This document shows, in pieces, positions 39,189 to 55,523 of a stretch of DNA of 64,000 nucleotides. Position numbers and translations under genes: made by a program. Source of the stretch: Nocardia nova SH22a (GTDB lineage: Bacteria; Actinomycetota; Actinomycetes; Mycobacteriales; Mycobacteriaceae); contig NZ_CP006850.1 of NCBI RefSeq assembly GCF_000523235.1, forward strand, positions 1,364,001-1,428,000. The letters run 5' to 3'. Within the stretch, counting starts at the first letter, position 1. Every line of letters begins with the position of its first letter. The notes beneath the pieces were generated by a model that saw only the letters and a program-made list of their open reading frames with translations, did not search any database and was not told the DNA's origin.

Positions 39189-40157
39189 ATGGCAAACTTG
39201 CGTGAACTGCGCTCCCGCATTCGTGGTGTGAGTTCGATCAAGAAGATCACCAAGGCCCAGGAGCTGATCGCGACCTCGCGAATCAGCAAGGCCCAGGCCC
39301 GGGTCGCTGCCGCGAAGCCGTATGCGGAAGAGATCACGAAGGTGCTCGGCGAATTGGCCGGCGCCTCATCCAATCTCAATCACCCGCTGCTCACCGAGCG
39401 GGCGAATCCGCAGCGCGCCGCCATCCTGGTCATCACCAGTGACAGCGGTATGTGCGGTGGCTACAACTCCAATGTGCTCAAGCGCGCCGAAGAGCTGATG
39501 ACCACGCTGCGCTCCGAGGGCAAGGAGCCGGTGCTGTACGTGATGGGCAACAAGGGCCTCACGTACTACACCTTCCGCCGCCGCTCGCTGACGGGCTCGT
39601 GGACGGGCTTCTCGCAGCAGCCGCACTACACCGACGCGTCGTCCGCGTGCCAGCACCTGGTGGACGTGTTCATGGCGGGCTCCGGCAACGAGGTCGCCGC
39701 ACCGAACGGAGCGGGCGCGATCGAGGGTGTGGACGAGATCCACATCGTCTACACGCGCTTCGTGTCGATGCTCTCGCAGGTTCCCGAGGTACGCCGGCTG
39801 GCCCCGATCCAGGTGAGCTTCGTCGACGAGAACTTCGAACTCGGCGAGGACATGCTGACCGACTCGCCCGATGCGACCATCACGTCGCTGTACGAGTTCG
39901 AACCCGATGCGGACAAGCTGCTCGGCGCCCTGCTGCCGAAGTACATCAACACCCGCATCTACTCGTCGTTGCTCGAGGCCGCGGCCTCGGAGTCGGCCGC
40001 GCGCCGCACCGCAATGAAGGCCGCCACCGACAACGCCACCGAGCTGGTCAACAACCTGACCCGCCAGGCGAACTCGATCCGGCAGGCCAACATCACGCAG
40101 GAAATCAGTGAAATCGTCGGCGGCGCGAACGCGCTGGCGAGCTCGGACCGCGACTAA
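39189..40157 (+). CDS. atpG: ATP synthase F1 subunit gamma
   Basis: 322 residues, ATG at 39189 behind GAGGGGAG. Central rotor shaft. N- and C-terminal coiled-coil helices ([26 protein letters not shown] and the closing [19 protein letters not shown]) pair in the shaft. An actinobacterial loop insertion lies at about residues 163-185 ([16 protein letters not shown]), equivalent to the mycobacterial gamma loop. Confidence 0.98.
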   Translation: MANLRELRSRIRGVSSIKKITKAQELIATSRISKAQARVAAAKPYAEEITKVLGELAGASSNLNHPLLTERANPQRAAILVITSDSGMCGGYNSNVLKRAEELMTTLRSEGKEPVLYVMGNKGLTYYTFRRRSLTGSWTGFSQQPHYTDASSACQHLVDVFMAGSGNEVAAPNGAGAIEGVDEIHIVYTRFVSMLSQVPEVRRLAPIQVSFVDENFELGEDMLTDSPDATITSLYEFEPDADKLLGALLPKYINTRIYSSLLEAAASESAARRTAMKAATDNATELVNNLTRQANSIRQANITQEISEIVGGANALASSDRD

Positions 40158-41624
<1,467 letters not shown>

Positions 41625-41630
41625 TCACCA

Positions 41631-42005
41631 ATGGCAGACATGTCAGTTGATCTGGTCGCCATCGAACGGCGGCTGTGGTCGGGTCAGGCGAGTTTCGTCA
41701 GCGCTCAGACCACGGAAGGTCAGATCGGTATTCTGCACGGTCACGAGCCCGTCCTCGGCCAGTTGGTCGAGGGTGGCATCGTGACCATCGAGAGCGCCGA
41801 GGGTGAGCGGATCGTCGCGGCCGTGCACGGTGGATTCTTCTCCTGCACGGGTGAGGCCGTCCGAATCCTCGCCGAGTCGGCCGAATTCGCGGGCGATGTC
41901 GACATCGACGCCGCGCGTGCGGTGCTGGCCGATCCGAATGCCTCCGAACAGGAGCAGAATGCGGCGACCGCGCGGGTGCGCGCGGTCGAAGCGGCGAATT
42001 CCTGA
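41631..42005 (+). CDS. atpC: ATP synthase F1 subunit epsilon
   Basis: 124 residues, ATG at 41631. Beta-sandwich domain with [23 protein letters not shown] and VHGGFFSC (about 20-75) and a short helical end. The C-terminal helix is brief (about 20 residues), as in mycobacteria, so latency is probably not due to a long epsilon arm. Last atp gene; a 276-bp gap follows before the DUF2550 gene. Confidence 0.97.
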   Translation: MADMSVDLVAIERRLWSGQASFVSAQTTEGQIGILHGHEPVLGQLVEGGIVTIESAEGERIVAAVHGGFFSCTGEAVRILAESAEFAGDVDIDAARAVLADPNASEQEQNAATARVRAVEAANS

Positions 42006-42281
42006 TTCGCCGCTGCGCGAAGCCATGACGTGTGGCGGTCCGGTTTTCCGGGCCGCCACACTGTCGTTCGGGCGCTGAATACCGTTGCGCCACTGTGCTT
42101 CCGGTCACCTTCCTCCGAATCGGCGAATCGGCCGATATTCTCGTTTGTGGAACGGATGTACCGAGTGCGTGCCATCCGGCTCCGGTTTGTAGACTCGCCG
42201 GAGCGGCCTTGTACGGGATGGCACGGCGCTGGCGACGGCACAGGGGCGAAGCGAAGGGACGGGCCTGGATTGCGGACCGGG

Positions 42282-42704
42282 ATGGTGCTTCTGATCATTC
42301 TGGTGCTGCTGCTGGTCGGCGTGGCGCTGGTATCGCTGTATCGCCTGATCATGTTGCGCCGGGGTGGCACCGCGGCGATTCTGCGCGTATTACCGGCCGA
42401 AGGTGGCCAGGGCTGGCGGCACGGCCTGATTCGATACGGCGAATCCCGCCTGGTCTTCTACAAACTCACCAGTCTGAAGCTGGGACCGGACTCGACCATC
42501 CGGCGCCTGGGGATCGAAGTGGTCGATCGGCGCGCCCCGGTGGGCGACGAGTTCGACATCATGACCGACGACATCGTCGTGATCGCGGTCTCCGACGGTG
42601 ACGGCAGCTATGAACTGGCACTGGACCGCCCCGCGCTGACGGCGTTCCTGTCCTGGGTCGAATCCCGGCCCTCCGAACGTATCCGGCGCCGACCGGGACG
42701 TTGA
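42282..42704 (+). CDS. DUF2550 membrane-anchored protein
   Basis: 140 residues from ATG at 42282. N-terminal membrane helix (VLLIILVLLLVGVALVSLYRLIML, residues 2-25), then a soluble beta-rich domain with GWRHGLIRYGESRLVFYKLTSL and the closing VESRPSERIRRRPG. The family is conserved downstream of the ATP synthase genes in mycobacteria and relatives; function is unknown. The start has GGGCCTGG a little upstream but no strong ribosome site. Confidence 0.85.
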   Translation: MVLLIILVLLLVGVALVSLYRLIMLRRGGTAAILRVLPAEGGQGWRHGLIRYGESRLVFYKLTSLKLGPDSTIRRLGIEVVDRRAPVGDEFDIMTDDIVVIAVSDGDGSYELALDRPALTAFLSWVESRPSERIRRRPGR

Positions 42705-42728
42705 CCGAAAAATAGGTGATCACCAGCC

Positions 42729-43337
42729 ATGAGTGTGCATCTGACCAAGATCTATACCCGCACCGGCGACGACGGCACCACCGGTCTGAGCGACTTCTCC
42801 CGGGTGTCGAAGACCGACGCCCGGCTGGTGGCCTACGCCGATTGCGACGAGACCAATGCCGCACTGGGTGTCGCTCTCGCACTGGGGGATCCGGACACGC
42901 GCATCGCCGCGGTGCTGCGCCGGATCCAGAACGATCTGTTCGATGCCGGCGCCGACCTGTCCACTCCGGTCGTGGCGGAGCCGAAGTATCCGCCGCTACG
43001 CATCACCCAGGACTACATCGACCGGCTGGAGCGGTGGTGCGACGAGTTCAATTCCGAACTGGCGCCGCTGAATTCGTTCATCCTCCCCGGGGGGACACCG
43101 CTGGCGGCCCTGCTGCACACCGCCCGTACGGTGGCGCGCCGGGCCGAACGCTCGGCTTGGGCGGCGGTCGACGACCATCCCGACGACATCAGCGTGCTGC
43201 CTGCGAAATACCTCAATCGCCTGTCCGATCTGCTGTTCATCCTCGGCCGGGTGGCCAACCCGGACGGTGATGTGCTCTGGCGTCCGGGAGGCGCGGAGAC
43301 CGGCGGACCGGCCGCGACCGATCAGCCGTCCCGTTAG
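42729..43337 (+). CDS. PduO-type cob(I)alamin adenosyltransferase
   Basis: 202 residues. Transfers adenosyl from ATP to cob(I)alamin, forming coenzyme B12. ATP-binding motif IYTRTGDDGTTGL (about 9-21), DETNAALGVA (about 40-49), RRAER (about 140) and YLNRLSDLLFILGR (about 160-173) are the family residues. Methylmalonyl-CoA epimerase in this window (53684) suggests use in propionate and methylmalonyl-CoA metabolism. Begins 24 bp after DUF2550; murA follows by 87 bp. Confidence 0.95.
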   Translation: MSVHLTKIYTRTGDDGTTGLSDFSRVSKTDARLVAYADCDETNAALGVALALGDPDTRIAAVLRRIQNDLFDAGADLSTPVVAEPKYPPLRITQDYIDRLERWCDEFNSELAPLNSFILPGGTPLAALLHTARTVARRAERSAWAAVDDHPDDISVLPAKYLNRLSDLLFILGRVANPDGDVLWRPGGAETGGPAATDQPSR

Positions 43338-43424
43338 GCTGGCCCCCGTGAGGGAGCTTGCGAGCGAACAATCGATACAGCGTGCGGCACGCACAGCACC
43401 GCCGAGCGCCAGCGAGGAGGCGCT

Positions 43425-44687
43425 GTGAGTGAACGGTTTCTGGTGACCGGCGGCAATCGCCTGGTCGGCGAGGTCTCGGTGGGTGGCGCGAAGAACAGCG
43501 TGCTCAAGCTGATGGCCGCCGCCCTGCTGGCCGAGGGGACGACCACCATCACGAACTGTCCGGACATTCTGGATGTGCCGTTGATGGCGGAGGTCCTGCG
43601 CGGTCTGGGCTGCGATGTCACCGTCGACGGTTCGATGGTGACGATCACGACCCCCGCCGAACCGAAATACCACGCCGATTTCCCCGCCGTGACCCAGTTC
43701 CGCGCGTCGGTCTGTGTGCTGGGACCGCTGATGGCGCGCTGCAAACGTGCCGTGGTGGCCCTGCCCGGTGGTGACGCGATCGGATCCCGTCCGCTCGACA
43801 TGCATCAGGCCGGTCTGCGATTGCTGGGCGCGACCAGCGAGATCGAACACGGTTGCCTGGTCGCCCGCGCCGACGAGCTGCAGGGCGCCCGGATCCGCCT
43901 GGACTTCCCGTCGGTGGGTGCCACGGAGAACATCCTGATGGCCGCGGTGCTCGCCGAGGGCGAGACGGTCATCGACAACGCCGCGCGCGAACCGGAGATC
44001 GTGGACCTGTGCACGATGCTCACCCGCATGGGTGCGCGCATCGACGGCGCCGGGACCTCGGTCCTGACCATCGCCGGGGTCCGCAAACTGGCCCCCACCA
44101 CCCATCAGGTCATCGGCGACCGGATCGTCGCCGCGACCTGGGGTATCGCGGCGGCGATGACCATGGGTGATGTGCGGGTCACCGGCCTGAACCCCAAGCA
44201 CCTGTCCCTGGTGCTGGACAAGCTGCGGTCCGCGGGGGCGCGAGTCTCCTTCGAGCCCAACGGTTTCCGGATCGAACAGCCCGAGCGGCCGATCGCGGTC
44301 AACTTCTCGACCCTGCCGTTCCCCGGATTCCCCACCGATCTGCAGCCGATGGCGATCGGCTTGGCGACCATCGCCGACGGCACCTCGATGATCACCGAGA
44401 ACATCTTCGAGGCGCGTTTCCGCTTCGTCGAGGAGATGATCCGCCTGGGCGCCGACGCGCGCACCGACGGACATCACGCGGTGGTGCGGGGGATTCCGCG
44501 ACTGTCCAGCGCGCCGGTCTGGTCGTCGGACATCCGGGCCGGCGCCGGTCTGGTGCTCGCGGGTCTGGTGGCCGACGGCGTGACCGAGGTCCACGATGTC
44601 TTCCACATCGACCGCGGCTATCCCCAGTTCGTCGAGAATCTGCGATCCCTGGGCGCCATGATCGAGCGGGTCGGCACCTCCACGTAG
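43425..44687 (+). CDS. murA: UDP-GlcNAc 1-carboxyvinyltransferase with Asp at the catalytic position
   Basis: 420 residues from GTG at 43425. First enzyme of peptidoglycan synthesis. [16 protein letters not shown] (about 27-42) carries the Lys-Asn substrate pair. Residue 117 in [15 protein letters not shown] is Asp where most MurA have the cysteine alkylated by fosfomycin, so intrinsic fosfomycin resistance is expected, as in mycobacteria. It lies directly upstream of the rRNA operon promoters. Confidence 0.98.
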   Translation: MSERFLVTGGNRLVGEVSVGGAKNSVLKLMAAALLAEGTTTITNCPDILDVPLMAEVLRGLGCDVTVDGSMVTITTPAEPKYHADFPAVTQFRASVCVLGPLMARCKRAVVALPGGDAIGSRPLDMHQAGLRLLGATSEIEHGCLVARADELQGARIRLDFPSVGATENILMAAVLAEGETVIDNAAREPEIVDLCTMLTRMGARIDGAGTSVLTIAGVRKLAPTTHQVIGDRIVAATWGIAAAMTMGDVRVTGLNPKHLSLVLDKLRSAGARVSFEPNGFRIEQPERPIAVNFSTLPFPGFPTDLQPMAIGLATIADGTSMITENIFEARFRFVEEMIRLGADARTDGHHAVVRGIPRLSSAPVWSSDIRAGAGLVLAGLVADGVTEVHDVFHIDRGYPQFVENLRSLGAMIERVGTST

Positions 44688-45142
44688 CCGGACCGACACC
44701 CAAACGCCTTCCTGACCAGGCGATTTGACATGGAATCCACCGCCACGTAACTTATTCCAGGTCAGAGCGACACGGACACCGACCCCGGGCCGAGAGGCAA
44801 GGGGAAAACGAGGTTGTACGGAGAGCGCCGGACGATCACACTGGCTCAACCGGAACCCCCGATTTGGTTCGGGGTGGATGGCTGAGCTAAGCTGGAAAAG
44901 TTGCCTCACCGATCAAGCAGATAACAATCTGGGCGATGGTGTGTGCGTGTGTTCTTTGAGAACTCAATAGTGTGTCGATGAATGTCAGTGCCAAATATTT
45001 ATTTTGGTTCCGGCCTTTCACCCCCCGTGTGGAGGGCTGGACATTTTTTGTCAGCTAATTTTCCGGCTGGCGTTTAAGTTAGGTTTTCGGACTCTGGTTC
45101 GAACGTATTTTTGATTGCGCTTTCGGGCGTGGTTGAGAGTCT
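44688..45142 (+). promoter_or_regulatory. rRNA operon promoters and leader
   Basis: P1: TTGACA (44725-44730), 17-bp spacer, TAACTT (44748-44753). P2: TTGGTT (44864-44869), 18-bp spacer, TAAGCT (44888-44893). The leader then contains a boxA-like GTTCTTTGAGAACTC (44951-44965) and TGTCAGTG (44983-44990), which can pair with CACTGACA (46760-46767) in the spacer to enclose 16S for processing. No gene in this stretch. Confidence 0.8.
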
Positions 45143-50101
<4,959 letters not shown>

Positions 50102-50238
50102 AACAAAGAGGCTACGCGTCCACTGTGCGGTATCTGAAACAACACACAGATATCGGAGAAGAAGACAAGACTCTTCGAGTCATTCCTTTGTGGGAGTGGT
50201 GAGGGAGGGTGTTGGCTCTCTGTGTCTAGTTTCATAGT

Positions 50239-50358
50239 GTTACGGCGGCTATAGCGGTGGGGAAACGCCCGGTCCCATTCCGAACCCGGAAGCTAAGGCC
50301 ACCTGCGCCGATGGTACTGCACTCGACAGGGTGTGGGAGAGTAGGACACCGCCGGAAC
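50239..50358 (+). rRNA. rrf: 5S ribosomal RNA
   Basis: 120 nt. Outer helix GTTACGGCGG pairs with CCGCCGGAAC at the 3' end; the body contains CCCATTCCGAACCCGGAAGC and the loop E region GATGGTACTGC, all standard. Separated from 23S by 137 nt, in which CGCGTCCACTGTGC (50115-50128) forms the 3' half of the 23S processing stem. Confidence 0.97.
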
Positions 50359-50368
50359 ATCCTTTTGT

Positions 50369-50405
50369 GAGAGGCCCCCAACCAGACTCTGGTTGGGGGC
50401 CTCTC
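50369..50405 (+). terminator. rRNA operon terminator
   Basis: GAGAGGCCCCCAACCAGA and its complement TCTGGTTGGGGGCCTCTC form an 18-bp near-perfect stem right after 5S. There is no downstream T tract, as is common for actinobacterial terminators. Confidence 0.85.
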
Positions 50406-50634
50406 CGCATTTCAGAGGGATACTCACTCTCCCTCGGACCTCGCCCACCGACGGTGGATGAGTGGTTTTTCGCCATGTTGAATACTCGGGCGAATGGGAT
50501 CGATTCGAGTGGGTAACCCCGCATTCACAGGACTTTCCTAAGTAACCCTGACACCATTCGGGTGATCGATCGGGATCATGGAAAGTGTCGATCCGGTGCA
50601 GTCGGTGCCGGTCTGGTGACGGAAGGTGATCCGA

Positions 50635-51378
50635 ATGGTTCTACTCCAGGAGGCGGCCACGGGGGCAGCACTGGAGTCCGACCACGTCGCGGCCGGCCGT
50701 TCCCTGAGTCTCCGGGAGCGCTTCAAACTGCCGATGACCTACAGCTACGGTGCGCTGCTGATCGCGGTGACCGTGCTGGTGTCGGTGCTCGGTGATTCGC
50801 AGCAGACTCGGGTGATCGAGCATGCGAGCACCAATCTGCACAACCTGCTCGCCGGACGTTTCGGCACATTGCTGTCGAGCGCGTTCGTCATCGGTGACGG
50901 AACCGCCGGTGCGCTGTTGATTCCGCTCCTCGTCTGTCTGCTCGTCCTCGCCGAATGGCGGTTCGGAGCGCTGTCGCTGCTGCGTATCTTCATCGCCGGG
51001 CATATCGGGGCCACCCTGCTGGTCGCGGGGGGCCTGTGGATCGCGGTGAGCGTCAAATGGCTGCCGACCAGCATCTCGTTCGCCGAGGACGTCGGTGTCA
51101 GTTACGGCGCGCTGGCCGTCATCGGGTCGCTCATCGTCGTGCTGCCGAGCAAGTGGCGGCCCACCTGGGCGATCTCATTGGTCGCGGTGGCGGTGGCCGG
51201 GGTCGTGATGGGGCGGACCTTCACCAATGTCGGACATCTGCTGGCATTGTCGATCGGGCTGCTGGTCGGGTGGTTGCTGTTGCGCGGGCGCCACACCCGG
51301 GTGCCGCGGCTGAACTGGGTCGAGACCGCACTGCTGGTCGTTGCCGCGCTGCTGGGATACGTACTGCTCGTCGGGTGA
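50635..51378 (+). CDS. Rhomboid-like membrane protein
   Basis: 247 residues from ATG at 50635 (GGAAGG at 50621-50626), six predicted helices. A motif GVSYGALAVIGS (near residue 153) resembles the rhomboid serine loop GxSG with Ser about 154, and NVGHLLALSIGLLVG (near 198) resembles the last-helix His-GxxxG of the catalytic dyad. ALLIAVTVLVSVLG and GHIGATLLV fit helices 1 and 4. It may be an active intramembrane protease or a degenerate relative; the usual GASG is not exact. It lies between the rRNA operon and nucS, single gene. Confidence 0.65.
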   Translation: MVLLQEAATGAALESDHVAAGRSLSLRERFKLPMTYSYGALLIAVTVLVSVLGDSQQTRVIEHASTNLHNLLAGRFGTLLSSAFVIGDGTAGALLIPLLVCLLVLAEWRFGALSLLRIFIAGHIGATLLVAGGLWIAVSVKWLPTSISFAEDVGVSYGALAVIGSLIVVLPSKWRPTWAISLVAVAVAGVVMGRTFTNVGHLLALSIGLLVGWLLLRGRHTRVPRLNWVETALLVVAALLGYVLLVG

Positions 51379-51424
51379 TCGCCCCGCGCCCGGGGCGGGT
51401 GCGGCAAGGGCCTAAACTCGACCG

Positions 51425-52189
51425 GTGCGCCTTGTGATTGCTCGTTGCCAGGTCGATTACGTGGGTCGGCTCACCGCACACCTCCCGATGGCTCGTCGGC
51501 TGTTGCTGATGAAAGCGGACGGTTCGGTGCTGGTGCATTCCGACGGCGGCTCCTACAAGCCGTTGAACTGGATGAGTCCGCCGTGCTGGATGGAGGAGCG
51601 CGAAGCCGAGCCCGCCGCCCTGGCCGACGCCGATACCCCGCCCGAATCCGATACCGCGCCCGACCCGAAAGTCGCCTCCAACGGCGATTCCCGGCCCGAT
51701 CCCACCAGCCGGCTGTGGGTGGTGACGAACAAGGCCGGTGAGGAACTGCGGATCACCGTGGAGGACATCGAACACGACTCCTCCCACGAACTGGGGGTGG
51801 ACCCGGGGCTCGTGAAGGACGGCGTGGAAGCGCATCTGCAGGAGCTGCTCGCCGAACATATCGGCACCCTCGGTGAGGGCTACTCGCTGATCCGGCGGGA
51901 GTACATGACCGCGATCGGGCCGGTGGACATCCTGTGCCGGGATGCCGACGGCGCCACCGTGGCGGTCGAGATCAAGCGTCGTGGCGAGATCGACGGTGTG
52001 GAACAGCTGACGCGATATCTGGAACTGCTGAACCGGGATCCGCTGCTGGCGCCGGTGGCGGGAGTGTTCGCCGCCCAGCAGATCAAACCGCAGGCTCGCA
52101 CCCTGGCGACCGATCGCGGAATCCGCTGCGTCACACTCGATTACGACGCCCTGCGCGGCACCGACAGTGCCGAGTTCCGATTGTTCTGA
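51425..52189 (+). CDS. nucS: Mismatch-specific endonuclease NucS
   Basis: 254 residues from GTG at 51425. NucS/EndoMS cuts both strands at mismatches in actinobacteria and archaea that lack MutS-MutL, so it keeps the mutation rate down. N-terminal dimer domain [40 protein letters not shown], then the nuclease core with GPVDILCRD (Asp about 165) and [15 protein letters not shown] (Glu about 181, Lys about 183). The length exceeds the roughly 226-residue mycobacterial enzyme; the extra 28 or so residues (about 60-92, Pro/Asp/Ala rich) lie in the linker between the domains. An adjacent gene starts 8 bp later. Confidence 0.97.
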   Translation: MRLVIARCQVDYVGRLTAHLPMARRLLLMKADGSVLVHSDGGSYKPLNWMSPPCWMEEREAEPAALADADTPPESDTAPDPKVASNGDSRPDPTSRLWVVTNKAGEELRITVEDIEHDSSHELGVDPGLVKDGVEAHLQELLAEHIGTLGEGYSLIRREYMTAIGPVDILCRDADGATVAVEIKRRGEIDGVEQLTRYLELLNRDPLLAPVAGVFAAQQIKPQARTLATDRGIRCVTLDYDALRGTDSAEFRLF

Positions 52190-52197
52190 CTCCTGTC

Positions 52198-52503
52198 GTG
52201 CCGCGCCGCAAACCTCGTCCTCGGTCGTCGTCGCGATTCCCTCGGGAATCGCGGCCGATCGGTGATGTGTTCGGCCGCACCGAATCCGGGCCCGGCGGAG
52301 CGGAAAGCTATGTGGTGCGGACGATTCCGGGTGCCCGCGCGGTGAAGACCTATCGGTGTCCGGGGTGTGATCACGAAATCGCCCCGGGCACCGCGCATAT
52401 CGTCGCCTGGCCCGCCGACGGTGGTGAAAACGACCGTCGCCATTGGCATTCCGGATGCTGGCGCGGCCGCGACACCCGGACGATCACGCGCCGCTGGTCC
52501 TGA
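52198..52503 (+). CDS. Small zinc-ribbon-like protein downstream of nucS
   Basis: 101 residues from GTG at 52198, 8 bp after nucS. Basic N-terminus (PRRKPRPRSSSRFPRESRP); VRTIPGARAVKTYRCPGCDHEI and HWHSGCWRG supply Cys-x-x-Cys (about 54-57) and later His and Cys, a probable zinc site. An equivalent gene follows nucS in mycobacteria, sometimes annotated as ATP/GTP-binding without clear evidence. Close spacing suggests co-transcription with nucS. Function unknown. Confidence 0.75.
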   Translation: MPRRKPRPRSSSRFPRESRPIGDVFGRTESGPGGAESYVVRTIPGARAVKTYRCPGCDHEIAPGTAHIVAWPADGGENDRRHWHSGCWRGRDTRTITRRWS

Positions 52504-52531
52504 CGGGCCCTCGGACATCTCGACATAAGGA

Positions 52532-52560
52532 AGGCCGCTCCCGCGGTACGGGAGCGGCCT
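52532..52560. terminator. Hairpin between convergent genes
   Basis: AGGCCGCTCCCG and CGGGAGCGGCCT form a 12-bp perfect stem with a 5-nt loop between the zinc-protein gene (+) and the DivIVA-like gene (-). No T tract. Confidence 0.75.
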
Positions 52561-52604
52561 CGAAACGGGTGGTGAAAGTGTCGCCCTGAGGGGGGTGGCG
52601 CGTA

Positions 52605-53597
52605 TCAGCTCGAGACGTCGGCGCTTTCGCGCGCTTCGTCGACGGACTCTTCGTCTTCCGCCTTGACCTCGGGGATGGCCTTCTGTCGGCCGGAACCGGA
52701 CTGCTTACCGGACAGTGAACGCTGCTCCGGCGCGCCGTCGAGCAGTTCGCTCTCGCGGTTGACCGCTGCCAGCATGGCCGGAACGGAATCGAGCTGGCCG
52801 CGAATTCCCAACAGCTGGGCCAGGACTCGCCCGCGCAGCACGCGCATCTCCTCGGCCAGTTCCTTGGCGTGCGCGATCTTGCGATCGGCGGACTGGGTGG
52901 CGGAGGTGACCAGACGGTTCGACTCGTCGGTGGCCTCCTTGATGCGCTGGGCGGCATCGGCGCGGCTGGAGGCTTCCAGCTCCTCCATGGCCTTGGTGAG
53001 CTTGGTGCGCTTCTCGGCCATCGTGGCCTCGAAGTCCTGCTGCGCGGCCTTGCGCTTGGCCTCGGCCTCCTTGGTGATGCGGGTGGCATCGGCCTGGGCG
53101 GCCTCGACGATCTTGGCCGATTCGGTGCGCGCGTTGGACAGCGTCTGCTCGAATTCGACCTCGAGCGCCTCGCGCTTCTCCTTGGTCTCCGACAGCAGCG
53201 ACTCGTACTTGCCGCGCATCTCGGTGGCCTGCTGCTCCGCGATGGAGATCATCTCGGCGGCCTCGGCCTGTGCCTGCGCGCGAACTTCGGACGCCTCGTC
53301 GGAGGCCAGGCGCAGCATGCGGGAAATACGATCGCTCATGCCTTCCGCGGTGGTGGGCGGAACCGACAGGCGATCGACTTCCTTGCGAAGCTCGTCGATC
53401 TCGTCGCGGGCGTCCTCCAGCTGGGCGGCCAGGTTGCGGGCCTGAGCGGCGGCGGCATCGCGATCTGTTGCGGTGACCCTCAGCTCGGCATCGAAGCGGT
53501 CGAAGTAATTGCGTACTTCGTCACGGTCATAGCCCTTACGGACTACTGTAAAGGGCAACGCGACGAAGCGATTGCGATCGGGCTCAGTGGACGACAT
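52605..53597 (-). CDS. DivIVA-like coiled-coil protein
   Basis: 330 residues from ATG at 53597. The N-terminal lipid-binding DivIVA motif [21 protein letters not shown] (about 19-39) is followed by continuous heptad coiled coil (about 45-275; very rich in Ala, Glu, Lys, Gln), and a charged, Ser-rich tail. Related to Wag31/DivIVA and FilP-Scy, which organise polar growth and septation in actinobacteria. It is longer than a typical accessory DivIVA and could be a filament-forming scaffold. Convergent with nucS. Confidence 0.88.
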   Translation of the reverse strand: MSSTEPDRNRFVALPFTVVRKGYDRDEVRNYFDRFDAELRVTATDRDAAAAQARNLAAQLEDARDEIDELRKEVDRLSVPPTTAEGMSDRISRMLRLASDEASEVRAQAQAEAAEMISIAEQQATEMRGKYESLLSETKEKREALEVEFEQTLSNARTESAKIVEAAQADATRITKEAEAKRKAAQQDFEATMAEKRTKLTKAMEELEASSRADAAQRIKEATDESNRLVTSATQSADRKIAHAKELAEEMRVLRGRVLAQLLGIRGQLDSVPAMLAAVNRESELLDGAPEQRSLSGKQSGSGRQKAIPEVKAEDEESVDEARESADVSS

Positions 53598-53683
53598 GCC
53601 CCACAAGTTACAGCCTGTCGACCCACCATGGTGAGTCGACTGCGAATGTCGTTACGAACTGTTTCCGTCGTCGGATTGCGGTA

Positions 53684-54154
53684 CTAGTGAGTAGGATTCG
53701 CCGCCGGTTCGACGAGTTCGATGAGCACACCGCCAGCATCCTTCGGGTGCACGAAATTGATGCGCGAGTTCGCGGTTCCCGCGCGCGGTGCGTCGTACAG
53801 CAAACGTACGCCGCGGCCTCGCAGAAAAGTAGCCACCGCGTCGATATCGGTCACGCGGTAGGCCAGTTGCTGCAGCCCCGGACCGTTGCGGTCGATGAAC
53901 TTGGCGATCGTGGACTCCTCGTTCAGCGGTGCCAGCAACTGCAGAGCAGTGGCATCGTCACCGGCGCCGGGCAACGAGAGCATCGCCTCGTGCACACCTT
54001 GGGCCTCGTTGACCTCGCGGTGGGTCTCGACCATGCCGAGGTTGTCGGAGTACCAGGCCACACCGGTGTCGAGATCGGGGACGGCGATGCCGACGTGGTC
54101 GACGGCGATGACGTAGTCGGCGGGGATGAAAGCGGACGTATCGGTATTGCTCAC
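53684..54154 (-). CDS. mce: Methylmalonyl-CoA epimerase
   Basis: 156 residues from GTG at 54154 (VSNTDTSAF). Interconverts the R and S forms of methylmalonyl-CoA. Glyoxalase-fold metal ligands appear in [11 protein letters not shown] (His about 18), in [11 protein letters not shown] and in GVLIELVEP (C-terminal Glu); WYSDNLGM and [10 protein letters not shown] are conserved. It is divergent from the thiolase gene, with 111 bp between. Fits with the B12 adenosyltransferase in this window. Confidence 0.94.
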   Translation of the reverse strand: MSNTDTSAFIPADYVIAVDHVGIAVPDLDTGVAWYSDNLGMVETHREVNEAQGVHEAMLSLPGAGDDATALQLLAPLNEESTIAKFIDRNGPGLQQLAYRVTDIDAVATFLRGRGVRLLYDAPRAGTANSRINFVHPKDAGGVLIELVEPAANPTH

Positions 54155-54265
54155 ACTTCGACGGTAGCGCGCACCTATCTGGAGCTGCCGGGACGGCACG
54201 GGTTACCGTTGAGTACGAGAGCGGCCCGCTGCGGTCGTCCCGACTCATCAGAAGCGAGGTTCATC

Positions 54266-55447
54266 GTGGCCACCACCTCTGTCATCGTCTCCGGCGCCCG
54301 TACTCCGGTGGGGCGTCTTCTCGGTGGTTTGTCCGGCTTTTCCGGGTCGGATCTGGGTGGTTTCGCGATCGAGGCGGCGTTGGAGCGCGGTGGGGTCTCG
54401 CCGGAGTTGGTCGATTACGTGATCATGGGGCAGGTGTTGACGGCGGGGGCGGGTCAGATTCCGGCGCGGCAGGCGGCTGTGGCGGGTGGTATTTCGATGG
54501 ATGTTCCGGCGTTGACGGTGAACAAGGTGTGTTTGTCGGGTATCAACGCGATCGCGTTGGCGGATCAGTTGATTCGTGCCGGTGAGTACGAGGTCGTGGT
54601 GGCCGGTGGGCAGGAGTCGATGAGCCGGGCCCCGCACATGCTGGAGAAGTCGCGGACCGGGTTCAAATACGGTGATGTGACCTTGCGTGACCATATGGCG
54701 TATGACGGGTTGCACGATATTTTCACCGATCAGGCGATGGGTGCGTTGACCGAGTCGCGTAACGCGGGTGACGGGATCGGGCGGCAGGAGCAGGACGCGT
54801 TCGCGGCGGGTTCGCATCAGAAGGCCGCGGCGGCGTGGAAGAACGGTGTGTTCACCGACGAGGTGGTGGCGGTGTCGGTGCCGCAGCGTAAGGGTGATCC
54901 GGTCGTGGTGGCCGAGGACGAGGGGATCCGTGCGGACACGACTGTGGAGTCGTTGTCGAAGTTGCGTCCTTCGTTCGCCGCGGACGGCACGATCACTGCG
55001 GGTACGGCGTCGCAGATTTCCGATGGTGCGGCGGCGGTGGTGGTGATGAGCAAGGAGAAGGCTCAGGCGCTGGGTTTGTCTTGGATTGCGGAGATCGGTG
55101 CCGCGGGTGTGGTGGCGGGTCCGGATTCGACGTTGCAGGAGCAGCCCGCGAACGCGATCGCGAAAGCGTGTGCGCGGGAGGGGATCTCACCGTCGGATTT
55201 GGATGTGGTGGAGATCAACGAGGCGTTCGCGGCGGTCGGGATCGCTTCGACCCGCAAGCTGGGGATCGATCCGGGCAAGGTGAATGTGAATGGTGGTGCG
55301 ATCGCGATCGGTCATCCGTTGGGGATGTCGGGCGCGCGGATCGTGCTGCACCTGGCGCTGGAGTTGCAGCGTCGTGGTGGTGGTGTGGGCGCGGCGGCAC
55401 TGTGTGGTGGCGGCGGTCAGGGCGACGCACTCATCGTCCGGGTCTGA
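54266..55447 (+). CDS. Acetyl-CoA acetyltransferase (thiolase)
   Basis: 393 residues from GTG at 54266. Condenses or cleaves acyl-CoA. Nucleophilic Cys in NKVCLSGIN (about 89), NEAFAAVG (about 317), [14 protein letters not shown] (His about 350) and the second Cys in [10 protein letters not shown] (about 380). Thiolase I/II fold complete. Codon use is unusual for the window: leucine is largely TTG, and Ala and Gly favour GCG and GGT, unlike the CTG/GCC-rich neighbours. M. tuberculosis has FadA4 in this place, and the order with mce and the thioredoxin gene is retained. Confidence 0.96.
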   Translation: MATTSVIVSGARTPVGRLLGGLSGFSGSDLGGFAIEAALERGGVSPELVDYVIMGQVLTAGAGQIPARQAAVAGGISMDVPALTVNKVCLSGINAIALADQLIRAGEYEVVVAGGQESMSRAPHMLEKSRTGFKYGDVTLRDHMAYDGLHDIFTDQAMGALTESRNAGDGIGRQEQDAFAAGSHQKAAAAWKNGVFTDEVVAVSVPQRKGDPVVVAEDEGIRADTTVESLSKLRPSFAADGTITAGTASQISDGAAAVVVMSKEKAQALGLSWIAEIGAAGVVAGPDSTLQEQPANAIAKACAREGISPSDLDVVEINEAFAAVGIASTRKLGIDPGKVNVNGGAIAIGHPLGMSGARIVLHLALELQRRGGGVGAAALCGGGGQGDALIVRV

Positions 55448-55523
55448 ACCTTTCGGGGCGGGTGCCTGTGGTTTGACCCACACCTACTACGACACTCCGT
55501 AGTCGTTGGGCACAATGGTGCCC

